DNA from: Myxococcus xanthus
GTDB taxonomy: Bacteria > Myxococcota > Myxococcia > Myxococcales > Myxococcaceae
Reading direction: 5' to 3'
Assembly (NCBI RefSeq): GCF_900106535.1
Contig: NZ_FNOH01000001.1
Coordinates: 682,001-746,000, forward strand
Length of the DNA stretch: 64,000 nt
Part shown: positions 1-8,082 of the stretch, one piece after another
How positions within the stretch are numbered: the first letter of the stretch is position 1
Layout of the letters: each line of letters opens with the position of its first letter
Notes under the pieces: model-generated
Database searches by the model: none
What the model was told of the DNA's origin: nothing
The model's input: only the letters and a program-made list of their open reading frames with translations
Made by a program: the position numbers and the translations under genes

Positions 1-812
1 AGCGCCGGCTGCTGCTGGTGGAGGACGACGACGTCCAGCGCGACAGCCTGGTGAAGCTGCTGAGCGAAGGCGGCGATGTCGAGGTGACGGCCGTGGCCAC
101 CGGCGAGGAGGTGCTCCATCACCTGGAGACGGGCGAGTTCGACTGCGTCGTCATCGACCTGATGCTGCCCGACACCGATGGCATCCGGCTGGTGGAGGAG
201 GTCAAGACGCAGAACCGCTTCCGCGACCTGCCCATCGTCATCTACACCGGCAAGGAGCTGACGCCCAAGGACGAGGCCCGGCTGCGCCGCTACACCGGCA
301 GTGTCATCCTCAAGAGCGGGACGAAGAGTCCGGAGCAACTGCTCAGCGACACGGCGCTGTTCCTCCACCGGTTGGACCAGAACCTGCCGCCTCGCGCCCG
401 CGCCGCCCTGGCTCAGCGCAACGAGAAGGACGCGGAGCTGTCCGCCAAGAAGGTCCTGGTGGTGGATGACGACATGCGCAACATCTTCGCGCTCACCAGC
501 GTGCTGGAGAACCACGGCATGCAGGTGGTGTTCGCGGAGAACGGGCGCGCGGCCATCGAGATGCTCGAACAGCACCGCGACGTCGACATCGTCCTCATGG
601 ACGTGATGATGCCGGAGATGGACGGCTATGAGACCATGCGGGCCATCCGCAAGGACCTCAAGTACTCCAGCCTCCCCATCATCGCGGTGACGGCGAAGGC
701 GCTGAAGGACGACCGGGAGAAGTGCATGGCGGCCGGCGCGAGCGACTACCTGCCCAAGCCGGTGGACACCGACAAGCTTCTGGAGCTCATCCGTCTGTGG
801 GTGACGGCTTGA
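1..812 (+). CDS. C-terminal part of a multi-receiver response regulator or hybrid histidine kinase (5' end outside window)
   Basis: The reading frame is open from the left edge, so the apparent GTG at 18 is internal; the residues before it (RRLLL) already form the first beta strand of a receiver. Two CheY-type receiver domains are visible. The first has the acidic pair VEDDD and phospho-acceptor Asp in VIDLMLPD, with KELTPKD replacing the usual Thr region. The second has VVDDD, acceptor Asp in VLMDVMMPEMDG, and the conserved Thr/Lys in VTAKA and LPKPVD. Two C-terminal receivers are typical of large myxobacterial hybrid kinases that relay phosphate between modules; I infer that the kinase core lies upstream. 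No output DNA-binding domain follows. Confidence 0.9.
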   Translation, partial: RRLLLVEDDDVQRDSLVKLLSEGGDVEVTAVATGEEVLHHLETGEFDCVVIDLMLPDTDGIRLVEEVKTQNRFRDLPIVIYTGKELTPKDEARLRRYTGSVILKSGTKSPEQLLSDTALFLHRLDQNLPPRARAALAQRNEKDAELSAKKVLVVDDDMRNIFALTSVLENHGMQVVFAENGRAAIEMLEQHRDVDIVLMDVMMPEMDGYETMRAIRKDLKYSSLPIIAVTAKALKDDREKCMAAGASDYLPKPVDTDKLLELIRLWVTA

Positions 813-901
813 TTCGCTGAGTGATGGTTACCGTACGGCGCCTCTCTTCCGGGCTTGGGTCCGGTCGAGGGGCCACCTAGCCTCTTCCACCTTGAGAACA
901 G

Positions 902-2917
902 GTGGGACCGGGGCAGATTCATCCGCCGACTTCAATGACGCCTAGCGAACACATCTCCGCGGACCGCAACCAGGAAAGGGCTTCCCAGCCCCGAGCGAGC
1001 ATCCTGATGGTGGACGACCATCCGTCCAACCTGCTCGCGCTGGAGGCCATTCTCGAGCCGCTCGGGCAGGAGTTGGTGAAGGCCACCAGCGGTGAGGAGG
1101 CCCTCAAGTTCCTGCTTCAGCGCGACTTCGCCGTCATCCTGATGGACGTGCAGATGCCAGGGCTGGACGGCTTCCAGACGGCCACGCTCATCAAGCAGCG
1201 CGAGCGCACGCGCACCATCCCCATCATCTTCCTCACCGCGCTCAGCCGCGACGCGGCCCACGTCTTCAAGGGCTACGCGCACGGCGCGGTGGACTACCTG
1301 CTCAAGCCGTTCGACCCGGAAATCCTCCGCTCCAAGGTCAGCGTCTTCGTGGACCTGTTCCTCAAGGAGCAGCAGATTCAGCGGCAGGCGGTGCTCCTCC
1401 GGCAGCGCGAGCGCGAGGCGCTGGAGCGGCAGAGCGAGCTGCGCCACCTGCGGCTCACGGAGTCCTTGCCGGAGGTGATGTGGGCGGCGCGCTCGGACGG
1501 CAGCTTCACCTACGCCAACCGCGCCGCGCGGGACTACACCGGCATCCAGGCGGAACAGCCGCTGTCGCTCAACACCTTCCTGGAGTTCGTCCACCCGGTG
1601 GACCGCGAGGCCATGCGCGCCGCGTGGGTGCAGGCCATCCGCATGGGACAGCGCGTGGAGCGCGAGTTCCGCCTGCGCCGCTTCGACGGCGTGTACCGCT
1701 GGCACCTGGCGCGCGCGGTGCCGGAGCGGGACGAGAATGGCCTGCTGGCCGGCTGGATTGCCGTGGCCACGGACATCGACGACAAGCGCCGGGCGGAGGA
1801 GGCGCTGGGGCGCTTCAAGGCGACGCTGGACGCGACGCTGGACTGCGTCCTCATGTTCTCCCCGGACTCGCTGACGCTCACCTACGCCAACGCGGGCGCT
1901 GCCAAGCAGTTGGCCAGCAGCACCGATGAACTGGTGGGCCTGTCGGTGCTGGAGGTGGAGGGCGCCTTCGACGAGGCCGGCTTCCGCAAGCTGCTGGCGC
2001 CGCTGGTGAGCGGCACGTTGCCCAGCCAGACGTACTCCACCAGCCACCGCCGGCGGGATGGCTCGGAGGTGCCGGTGGAGGTGGTGCTCCAGTACGTGGC
2101 GGCGGACGGCGGCCCCGGGCGCTTCATCTCCGTGGCGCGCGACATCACGGAGCGGCAGCGGGCGGAGACGGCGCTGCGGCTGGCCAGCGAGGCGAAGGAT
2201 TCCTTCCTCGCGGCGGCCAGCCACGAGCTGCGCACGCCGCTGGCCGCGGCCAAGGGCCACGCGCACCTGGCGCTGCTGAAGCTGGGCGGTGAGACAGAAG
2301 CCGGGCCGGGCAAGTCGCTCAAAATCATCAACCGGCAAATCGACCGGATGGCCAAGCTGGTGGAGGACCTGCTGGACATCAGCCGGCTCCAGGCGGGGCG
2401 CCTGTCGTTGGAGCTGGAGCGCTTCGACCTGAGCCATCTGGTGCACGAGACGCGGGACCGCATGGCGGTGCTGTCGCAAGGCCATGAAATCCACGTCGAG
2501 GCGTCGGATCAGCTCGAGGGGACGTGGGACCGGGGCCGGTTGGACCAGGTGCTCACGAACCTGCTGTCCAATGCGTTGCGCTACTCGCCCGAGGGCGGGC
2601 CCGTGTGGGTGCGGGTGCAGGGTGAGCACGACGAGGGCGTCCACCTGTCGGTGACGGACACCGGCGTGGGAATCCCCAAGGAGAAGCAGGGGCTCATCTT
2701 CGAGCGCTTCGGCCGCGCGCACGGCAGCAAGTACGGCGGTCTGGGCCTGGGGCTCACCATCAGCCAGGGCATCGTGGAGCAGCACGGCGGCCGTATCTGG
2801 GTGGAGTCTCCGGGTGTGGCGGGGGAAGGCTCCACCTTCCACGTCTGGCTGCCGCGCGAGACGGAGGCGCCTACCGGCGGCGTGCATCCGGACGCGGCGA
2901 CGCGCTCCGCCAACTGA
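902..2917 (+). CDS. Cytoplasmic hybrid histidine kinase: receiver - PAS - PAS - HisKA - HATPase
   Basis: An N-terminal receiver (about residues 35-150; MVDDHPSN, acceptor Asp in ILMDVQMPG, Lys in LLKPFD) leads through a coiled linker to two PAS domains (about 185-300 and 300-425). A HisKA dimerisation domain follows, with phospho-acceptor His about 441 in SHELRTPL, then a HATPase domain (N box LTNLLSNALRYS, G1 DTGVGIP, G2 GLGLGL). There are no membrane segments, so it is a soluble two-component kinase whose receiver probably controls its own activity. Start is uncertain: GTG at 902 gives 671 residues, ATG at 935 gives 660; neither has a convincing ribosome site. It stands alone, 89 bp after the upstream receiver protein, and its output partner is not visible here. 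Confidence 0.93.
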   Translation: MGPGQIHPPTSMTPSEHISADRNQERASQPRASILMVDDHPSNLLALEAILEPLGQELVKATSGEEALKFLLQRDFAVILMDVQMPGLDGFQTATLIKQRERTRTIPIIFLTALSRDAAHVFKGYAHGAVDYLLKPFDPEILRSKVSVFVDLFLKEQQIQRQAVLLRQREREALERQSELRHLRLTESLPEVMWAARSDGSFTYANRAARDYTGIQAEQPLSLNTFLEFVHPVDREAMRAAWVQAIRMGQRVEREFRLRRFDGVYRWHLARAVPERDENGLLAGWIAVATDIDDKRRAEEALGRFKATLDATLDCVLMFSPDSLTLTYANAGAAKQLASSTDELVGLSVLEVEGAFDEAGFRKLLAPLVSGTLPSQTYSTSHRRRDGSEVPVEVVLQYVAADGGPGRFISVARDITERQRAETALRLASEAKDSFLAAASHELRTPLAAAKGHAHLALLKLGGETEAGPGKSLKIINRQIDRMAKLVEDLLDISRLQAGRLSLELERFDLSHLVHETRDRMAVLSQGHEIHVEASDQLEGTWDRGRLDQVLTNLLSNALRYSPEGGPVWVRVQGEHDEGVHLSVTDTGVGIPKEKQGLIFERFGRAHGSKYGGLGLGLTISQGIVEQHGGRIWVESPGVAGEGSTFHVWLPRETEAPTGGVHPDAATRSAN

Positions 2918-3029
2918 GCGCGTCCCACGCGAAGTGTCCCGGCGTCCGCGCGGTGGAAGGGCGTCGGGGGCTGTCTCCGTGACGCTCCGGCGCCTTTCGC
3001 GCTCAGGGCCCGGCTGGGAGGGGGGAGGG

Positions 3030-3350
3030 TCAGCTCAGCCGCTCCGCCAGCTTCGTGTGGCCTTGCTGGCGGGCACGGTCCGCCGCGCTCTCACCGGCCG
3101 CGTTGCGCAGCCGCGCATCGGCACCACCCGTCAGCAGCAACTCGATGACCTCGGCATGCCCGTTGCGGGCCGCGGTGTGCAGCGGCGTGTTGCCGCCCTC
3201 GTCCGCCAGGTCTGGGTTCGCTCCCCGTCCGAGCAGCGCCGAGACGCTCGCGCTCAGTCCCTTCCAGGCGGCGAGGAACAGCGCCGTGGCGCCGCTGTCG
3301 TCCCGTGGGTTGACGTCCTGCTCGGGCCGAAGCGGGAGGATGCTCTGCAC
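3030..3350 (-). CDS. Small ankyrin-repeat protein, probably 5'-truncated
   Basis: Encodes 106 residues with about two and a half ankyrin repeats: SGATALFLAAWKG, GNTPLHTAARNGHAEVIELLLTGGAD and GESAADRARQQGHTKLAERL carry the TPLH/A and LL..GAD hallmarks. The product would be a protein-protein interaction scaffold. The GTG start has no ribosome site. The frame stays open upstream for about 12 codons (GRDDAVQS, which looks like the helix of a preceding repeat) before an in-frame TGA. Myxobacterial ankyrin proteins usually carry a signal peptide or more repeats in front. Its 5' side abuts the foreign-looking 3530-5805 block, so I suspect that the original N-terminus was lost. Convergent with the kinase gene to its left. 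Confidence 0.7.
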   Translation of the reverse strand: MQSILPLRPEQDVNPRDDSGATALFLAAWKGLSASVSALLGRGANPDLADEGGNTPLHTAARNGHAEVIELLLTGGADARLRNAAGESAADRARQQGHTKLAERLS

Positions 3351-3450
3351 CGCGTCGTCGCGCCCTCGTCGGCGCGGTCCTCGTGGTCGCGCTCATCCTC
3401 GGGAGCGTCGTCCTTGGGCTCGGCCAACTGGCCCCGTAGTCGTTTCTGTT

Positions 3451-3472
3451 CTGGATGATGCACGGGGTCCAG
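3451..3472 (+). promoter_or_regulatory. Inverted-repeat element in the leader of the aldolase-family gene (copy 1 of 2)
   Basis: A 22-bp segment has CTGGA and TCCAG arms separated by 12 bp, lying 58 bp before the start codon at 3530. The same arrangement, plus further matching downstream blocks (TGCCC; a block of the form GCGYARCGACRCGCAC; CACG), occurs before the next gene at 4353-4374. Distance from the element to the start codon is almost equal (79 and 81 bp). It may be an operator or an RNA-level control element. It is seen in the sequence, but function is inferred. Confidence 0.5.
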
Positions 3473-3529
3473 CATGCCCTTACACCCGTGTTGCGTAGCG
3501 ACGCGCACCAACACGAACGAGGAGCTGAG

Positions 3530-4312
3530 ATGTCGAAGACCTTTACGCAGACGAAGGAGGAGCTGGTCGGAAAAGCGAAGAAGCAGATGGACACCACCTT
3601 CGGCCAGGGTGACTGGACCGTGCGTCAGAAGCTGGCGCTGACCTGCCGAATTTTGTTCGAGGGCGGCCACGACTCGGGGTTGGCCGGGCAGATCACCGCC
3701 CGCGCTACGGAGCCCGGCACCTACTACACGCAGCAGTTGGGCCTTGGGTTCGATGAGATCACCGCGTCGAACCTCCTGGTCGTCAACAGCGACCTTGAGG
3801 TTCTCGAAGGCAAAGGGATGGCCAACCCGGCGAACCGCTTCCATAGCTGGGTCTACGAGGCGCGGCCCGACGTCAACTGCATCATCCACACGCACCCGAC
3901 GCACATCGTCGCGCTCTCCATGCTCGAGGTCCCCCTGCAGGTCTCGCACATGGATATGTGCCCCCTCTTCGATGACTGCGCCTTCCTGAAAGATTGGCCG
4001 GGGGTACCGGTCGGCAACGAGGAAGGTGAGCTCATCTCCAAGGCGCTCGGCTCCAAGCGCGCGCTCCTCCTCTCCCATCACGGTCAACTGGTGGCCGGCG
4101 ATAGCATCGAGCAGGCGTGCGTGCTGGCCGAGCTCTTCGAGAGGGCGGCTCGCCTGCAGCTCCTCGCCTCTGCGGCTGGCGACATCAAGCCCATACCGGA
4201 GAAGCTGGGAAAGGAGGCGCACGACTGGATCTTGCGGCCCACGCGCAGCGCGATCACGTTCGCCTACTTCGCGCGCCGAGTGCTGAAGAAGCACGGGGAC
4301 GCCCTGGCTTGA
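3530..4312 (+). CDS. Class II aldolase/adducin-family protein
   Basis: This 260-residue protein has the class II aldolase/adducin fold. The metal-binding His motif HTHPTH and the later LLLSHHGQ motif are the zinc ligand regions used by fuculose-phosphate aldolase and ribulose-phosphate epimerase relatives. The usual substrate is a phosphorylated or acidic sugar, but the exact one cannot be read from the sequence. The ATG is chosen because GAGGAG lies 7 bp upstream and the family begins close to here; the frame is open further upstream without another ribosome site. It is followed by a DapA-family gene and a membrane protein gene, suggesting a small catabolic unit. Many CTC leucine codons and mixed third positions differ from flanking genes, which use mostly CTG. 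Confidence 0.85.
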   Translation: MSKTFTQTKEELVGKAKKQMDTTFGQGDWTVRQKLALTCRILFEGGHDSGLAGQITARATEPGTYYTQQLGLGFDEITASNLLVVNSDLEVLEGKGMANPANRFHSWVYEARPDVNCIIHTHPTHIVALSMLEVPLQVSHMDMCPLFDDCAFLKDWPGVPVGNEEGELISKALGSKRALLLSHHGQLVAGDSIEQACVLAELFERAARLQLLASAAGDIKPIPEKLGKEAHDWILRPTRSAITFAYFARRVLKKHGDALA

Positions 4313-4329
4313 GCGGCATGCATGCAGCA

Positions 4330-4374
4330 CTGGACCCTTCGTTCTTTCTCTTCTGGATGTCGTTCAGGGTCCAG
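4330..4374 (+). promoter_or_regulatory. Duplicated leader element (copy 2) with a longer inverted repeat
   Basis: Just after the aldolase-family stop, CTGGACCC (4330-4337) and GGGTCCAG (4367-4374) form a perfect 8-bp inverted repeat with a 29-bp spacer. Its right half contains the same 22-bp CTGGA...TCCAG element found at 3451-3472. Either an operator pair or a weak hairpin between the two genes is possible. There is no T tract, so simple termination is less likely. Confidence 0.45.
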
Positions 4375-4433
4375 TTGCCCGGTACATGAACGAACCGTGC
4401 GCAACGACACGCACGGCACACGTGGAGACCAAC

Positions 4434-4496
4434 ATGACAGAGAACCGTTACACAGACATCGAGATGAGCCACGAGGCGGCGGGGGGAGCACGATGA
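4434..4496 (+). CDS. 20-residue leader peptide translationally coupled to the DapA-family gene
   Basis: ATG at 4434 opens a 20-codon frame (peptide begins MTENRYTDIEM and ends EAAGGAR) whose TGA overlaps the ATG of the next gene as ATGA at 4493-4496. GTGGAG lies about 7 bp upstream of the start and a G-rich GGGGGGAG tract just before the overlap. The position of this ATG relative to the duplicated leader matches that of the aldolase-family ATG at 3530. So it may be a genuine leader peptide or a remnant of a duplicated gene start. Too short for family assignment. Confidence 0.45.
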   Translation: MTENRYTDIEMSHEAAGGAR

Positions 4497-5386
4497 GCGC
4501 GCTGCTTCGCGGTATCGTCGCGTATCCAATCACTCCCTTCACGTCGACGGGACGTGTCGACGAGGTGCTCCTCGGCAAGATCGTTGACGACATGGTGAAG
4601 GCGGGTGTCCACGCCATCGCGCCTCTCGGCAGCACCGGCGTGCTGCCGTACCTCTCCGATGACGAAAGGGAGCAGGTTGCGGAAATCGTCATCAAGCGGG
4701 TCGCCGGGCGCGTCCCCACGCTCGTCGGCGTTTCGAGCCTCACCACCGAGCGCACCGTCCACCACGCGAAGCACGCCGAGAAGCTCGGTGCCAGCGCGGT
4801 GATGATCATCCCGATGAGCTACTGGAAGCTGAGCGACGCCGAAATCATCACCCACTACGAGACGGTGGCGAAGCGCATCGCCATCCCCATCGCGGTCTAC
4901 AACAACCCCGCAACGGGTGGCCTCGACCTGAGCCCCGACGTCATCTCGCGGCTGCTGAAGATCCCGAACGTCACGATGGTCAAGGGGAGCACCGGCGACG
5001 TGAACCGCATGCACCGCCTCGTCCAGCTCTGCGGCGAGGATGTGGCGTTCTATAATGGGAGCAACCCGCTCGCCTTGGCAGCCTTCGTGGCCGGTGCGCG
5101 CGGCTGGTGCACCGCGGCGCCCCACATCATCCCGAAGCTCAACATCGAGCTCTACGACGCCATCCAGCGAGGTGACGTCGCGGCAGCGCGTCAGAGCTTC
5201 TATCGGCAGCTTCCTTTCCTGCAATTCATCGTCGCTCACGGCCTCCCGCGTGCAATCTCGGCGGCGCTCGAGCTACAGGGGACGTCTGTCGGGCCGCTCC
5301 GCGCGCCCCTGCAGGCGCTCCCTGCAGAGCGTGTCGAGGAGCTCCGTCGAATCCTCGTCGGGCTCGAAGTCATTCCCGGCGAATGA
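4493..5386 (+). CDS. Dihydrodipicolinate synthase (DapA)-family aldolase/lyase
   Basis: A TIM-barrel class I lyase of 297 residues, normal for the family. The Schiff-base lysine lies in MVKGSTGD and the catalytic tyrosine in AVYNNPATGG. The substrate loop reads PLGSTG where true DapA has GTTGE, so the partner keto-acid is probably not aspartate semialdehyde. Related enzymes act on N-acetylneuraminate, 2-keto-3-deoxy sugar acids or hydroxyproline products. The start at 4493 gives the usual family N-terminus (RGIVAYPITPF) and has GGGGGGAG before it; the frame extends upstream to 4322 but that part is not family-like. It follows a class II aldolase gene and overlaps the next gene by ATGA, supporting an operon for sugar-acid or keto-acid breakdown. 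Confidence 0.88.
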   Translation: MSALLRGIVAYPITPFTSTGRVDEVLLGKIVDDMVKAGVHAIAPLGSTGVLPYLSDDEREQVAEIVIKRVAGRVPTLVGVSSLTTERTVHHAKHAEKLGASAVMIIPMSYWKLSDAEIITHYETVAKRIAIPIAVYNNPATGGLDLSPDVISRLLKIPNVTMVKGSTGDVNRMHRLVQLCGEDVAFYNGSNPLALAAFVAGARGWCTAAPHIIPKLNIELYDAIQRGDVAAARQSFYRQLPFLQFIVAHGLPRAISAALELQGTSVGPLRAPLQALPAERVEELRRILVGLEVIPGE

Positions 5387-5805
5387 GGATAGAGGGAACC
5401 TCCATCCTCGCCGCGGGTGCCTTGCTCGCGGTGGGGATGGCTTCCGGTGTCTGGAAGTGGCGCGCGATGGTGCGCAGTCCCGAACGACGAGCCCCGATGT
5501 ACGTCGACATCTTGCATCGCGCGTCGCTTCTCTACGCGAGCGCGACGTTGGTGCTCGGTCATCTCGCGGCAGCGAGCGCGTTCTCTGCCACGCTCAACCG
5601 AGGAGCGTTCTGGACGGCGTACTTCTATTTCGTAGTGACCCTCATGGTGTACGCGTTCCACGGTATTCGTCGGACCGAGCGCACGATGTTCACGCAGCGC
5701 AACCTCGTGACGGGGCCAGGGGGCGCGCTGCTCGTCGTCGGCGAGCTGGGCTCGACGCTCTTGCTGCTCGTCGGTGCAGCGCTCGGCGAGGGACGCGCGC
5801 CATGA
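5383..5805 (+). CDS. Small integral membrane protein of unknown function
   Basis: Encodes 140 residues with about four hydrophobic segments: ILAAGALLAVGMASGVW, ASLLYASATLVLGHLAAA, FWTAYFYFVVTLMVYAF and ALLVVGELGSTLLLLVGAAL. Its ATG overlaps the DapA-family stop as ATGA, so the two are translationally coupled. I do not recognise the family. A role in uptake or export of the substrate of the two upstream enzymes is possible but only inferred from position. Codon use resembles the two genes before it (CTC-rich leucine) rather than the genes after it, so the three probably arrived together. Confidence 0.7.
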   Translation: MRIEGTSILAAGALLAVGMASGVWKWRAMVRSPERRAPMYVDILHRASLLYASATLVLGHLAAASAFSATLNRGAFWTAYFYFVVTLMVYAFHGIRRTERTMFTQRNLVTGPGGALLVVGELGSTLLLLVGAALGEGRAP

Positions 5806-5835
5806 GCGGCCGTGCCTCGTGAAGCTCGCCTGCCT

Positions 5836-5888
5836 GGCGCCTGCCGGCTGCCCTTCCAGCAAGGGGGAGGTAGGGCCGGGCAGGCGCC
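5836..5888 (+). terminator. Hairpin after the aldolase/DapA/membrane block
   Basis: GGCGCCTGCC (5836-5845) and GGCAGGCGCC (5879-5888) are perfect 10-bp complements. They enclose a second small hairpin (CCCTT/AAGGG). It lies 30 bp after the membrane-protein stop. No T tract follows, so it may be a Rho-assisted terminator or an mRNA-stabilising structure. Confidence 0.4.
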
Positions 5889-5956
5889 GCGGTGGGCGGC
5901 CTCCATGGGTGATTACCCTTCGCGCGACGTCAGCTCTTTCGCGTTGGGAGGTGCTC

Positions 5957-6862
5957 ATGAAAGCCGTGGTGCTCAAGTCCTATGGAGACGTGGATGCGCT
6001 CGCCGTTCAAGACATGCCCGAGCCGAAGGTGGGACCGGGCGAGGTGAAGGTCCGCGTCACCGCCGCGGGCATCAACCCCGTGGACTGGAAGATTCGACGC
6101 GGGGACATGAAGGCGATGATGCCTCTGCAGTTCCCCACCATCCTCGGACGGGACGTGGCCGGCGAGGTCATGGAGGTGGGCCCGGGCGTCAGCGACTTCA
6201 AGCCGGGTGACCGCGTCATGGGCGTGGTGAACGCCGGCTACGCGGAGAAGGTCGTCGCGCCCGTGGAGTCCTGGGCGAAGGTCCCCGAGTCCATGGACCT
6301 GAAGGACGCCGCCGCGCTCCCCCTGGTCACGCTCACCGGCGTGCAACTGATGGAAGAGGCGGTGAACCCCAAGAAGGGGGACACGGTGCTCGTCATCGGC
6401 GCGCTGGGAGCGGTGGGCCGCGCCGCCGTCTTCGCGGCGAAAGCCCGGGGCGCGAAGGTGCTGGCCGGCGTGCGCGGCAGCCAGAAGGCGGAGGCGCAGA
6501 AGCTGGGCGTGGACGGCGTCTTCGCGCTCGACGTCGCGGATGAGTTCTCCAAGCTACCCATGCTGGACGCGGTGGCGGACACCGTGGGCGGCCAGGTGGT
6601 GGCCCGCGTGCTGGAGAAGGTGAAGCCCGGAGGCACCCTGGGCAGCGTCCTGGGTGAGCCTCCCGAGGCCAAGGGGCGGCAAATCACCGTGCGCGCCATC
6701 CTCTCGCACCCGGACTCGCGTCGCCTGACGCAACTGGGGCAGGCCGTCGCCAAGGGCGACCTGGTCATCCCCGTCAGCAAGCGCTTCCCGCTGGAGCAGG
6801 TGAAGGAAGCGCAGAAGCTCGCGGAGCAGGGCGGCGTGGGCAAGGTGCTGCTCGTCAACTGA
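5957..6862 (+). CDS. Zinc-independent NADPH:quinone oxidoreductase-like (MDR superfamily) enzyme
   Basis: Encodes 301 residues: an N-terminal GroES-like domain (AGINPVDWKIRRGDM, ILGRDVAGEVMEVGPGV) and a Rossmann domain with the nucleotide-binding loop VIGALGAVGRAAV. The structural-zinc Cys cluster and the catalytic Cys/His of alcohol dehydrogenases are absent, as in quinone oxidoreductases, which reduce quinones or enones with NADPH in the cytoplasm. The ATG is preceded by GGGAGGTG at good spacing. Convergent with the EamA transporter gene, only 3 bp apart. Confidence 0.92.
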   Translation: MKAVVLKSYGDVDALAVQDMPEPKVGPGEVKVRVTAAGINPVDWKIRRGDMKAMMPLQFPTILGRDVAGEVMEVGPGVSDFKPGDRVMGVVNAGYAEKVVAPVESWAKVPESMDLKDAAALPLVTLTGVQLMEEAVNPKKGDTVLVIGALGAVGRAAVFAAKARGAKVLAGVRGSQKAEAQKLGVDGVFALDVADEFSKLPMLDAVADTVGGQVVARVLEKVKPGGTLGSVLGEPPEAKGRQITVRAILSHPDSRRLTQLGQAVAKGDLVIPVSKRFPLEQVKEAQKLAEQGGVGKVLLVN

Positions 6863-6865
6863 GCG

Positions 6866-7849
6866 TCACTTCCCGCGCGTCAGCAACACGACCGCGCCCA
6901 GGATGGCGCCCATGGCCAGCCAAGCCGTGGGCGTCATCGTTTCGCCCGCCAGCAGGCCGCCCAGGAACACCGCCAGCACCGGATTGACGTAGGCGTAGCT
7001 GGTGGCCAGCGACGGGCGCGCGTTGCGCAGCAGGTAGCCATAGGCGCTGTAGCCCACCAGCGAGCCGAAGACGACGAGGTAGAAGAACGCGAGCACGGCC
7101 TTGGGCGTGGGCATGGCCGTGGGGCGTTCCCCAATCAGCAGGCTGAAGCCCAGCATGACGACGCCACCGCACAGCATCTGCGCCGCGGTGGACATCAGCC
7201 CCCGCGGCATGGGCAGCCGGCGACTCCACACCGAGCCCAGCGCCCAGCTCATGGGCGACACCAGCATCGCCAGCGTCGGCAGCAGGCCGCCGCCCACGTC
7301 ACCGCCCAGGTTGAGCAGGACGATGCCGCCGAAGCCGACGGCCAGTCCCCAGCGCTCCGCGCGTCGGGGCCACTGGCCGAAGAGCCCCCCGAAGAGCGCC
7401 GTCCACAAGGGAAGGCTGCCCACCACCAGCGCGGCCACGCCCGACGGCACCGACTGCTGCGCGAAGACGAGCCCCCCGTTGCCCACGCCCAGCAGCAACA
7501 GCCCCACCAGCGCGCTGGCGCCCCACTGACGGGCCGTGGGCACGGGCGCCCCGCGCAGCCACAGCACCGCGAAGAGCAGGGCGCCGGCGAGCACGAAGCG
7601 CACCCCCGACATCTGGAACGGCGGCATGCCGCCTTCCAGCGCCCACCGGATGGCCAGATAGGTGGAGCCCCAAATAATATAAAGGGACAGGATGCTGGCG
7701 ACGAGCCACCCGCGCTGGGGGCCACCGGGAAGGACGTCTCCGGAGGGCAGACTGACGGGGGCTGGCTGTGAAACGGGGAGCGGCGCGGCACGCGAGGCGA
7801 GCACGGCGCGGCTTGTATCGCTGGCGATTTTCGCCAGCCATGTGGGCAT
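6866..7849 (-). CDS. EamA/DMT-superfamily transporter
   Basis: A 327-residue protein with ten predicted membrane helices in two EamA repeats. The first begins with the characteristic IIWGSTYLAIRWALEGGMPPF and the second repeats around MLCGGVVMLGFSLL to LLTRGK. Family members export or import amino acids, nucleotide metabolites or sugars; the substrate cannot be told. About 50 residues precede the first helix, which is long for the family, so a later start is possible, though the frame has no clearly better ATG. Divergent from hrcA across 233 bp. Confidence 0.92.
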   Translation of the reverse strand: MPTWLAKIASDTSRAVLASRAAPLPVSQPAPVSLPSGDVLPGGPQRGWLVASILSLYIIWGSTYLAIRWALEGGMPPFQMSGVRFVLAGALLFAVLWLRGAPVPTARQWGASALVGLLLLGVGNGGLVFAQQSVPSGVAALVVGSLPLWTALFGGLFGQWPRRAERWGLAVGFGGIVLLNLGGDVGGGLLPTLAMLVSPMSWALGSVWSRRLPMPRGLMSTAAQMLCGGVVMLGFSLLIGERPTAMPTPKAVLAFFYLVVFGSLVGYSAYGYLLRNARPSLATSYAYVNPVLAVFLGGLLAGETMTPTAWLAMGAILGAVVLLTRGK

Positions 7850-8082
7850 TGCCGCACCTCACAGCCGGGTCCTTTTCGGAGCAGTACAGTGGCGGGCACC
7901 GCACTCGTGCGTCGGGGCGGCCGTCCGGCTGGCCGGAATGGCGGCGTCGGGAATGTCGCGCCGGGTCGCCCGTAGGGACAGGGCGGCTCCCGGATTGAAT
8001 GCCCGGGGCCGCTTCCTTAGACTTTCCCAGGGAGCCAGGGCGGAGGTGCCGCCGCACCGTGGCTCCGGAGTGAGCGCCAGGG

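Noticed and set aside
932..2887. 651-codon open frame opposite the hybrid kinase
   Set aside because: Shadow of the high-GC kinase gene; composition rich in Arg/Gln/His/Leu with no domain.
3361..3440. Hydrophobic helix encoded on the plus strand (ALVGAVLVVALILGSVVLGLG)
   Set aside because: The frame has an in-frame stop shortly upstream and stops at 3439; no start or ribosome site, so probably chance antisense coding.
7850..8082. CIRCE operator upstream of hrcA
   Set aside because: Only one GCACTC half-like string was seen, without its inverted partner at 9 bp.
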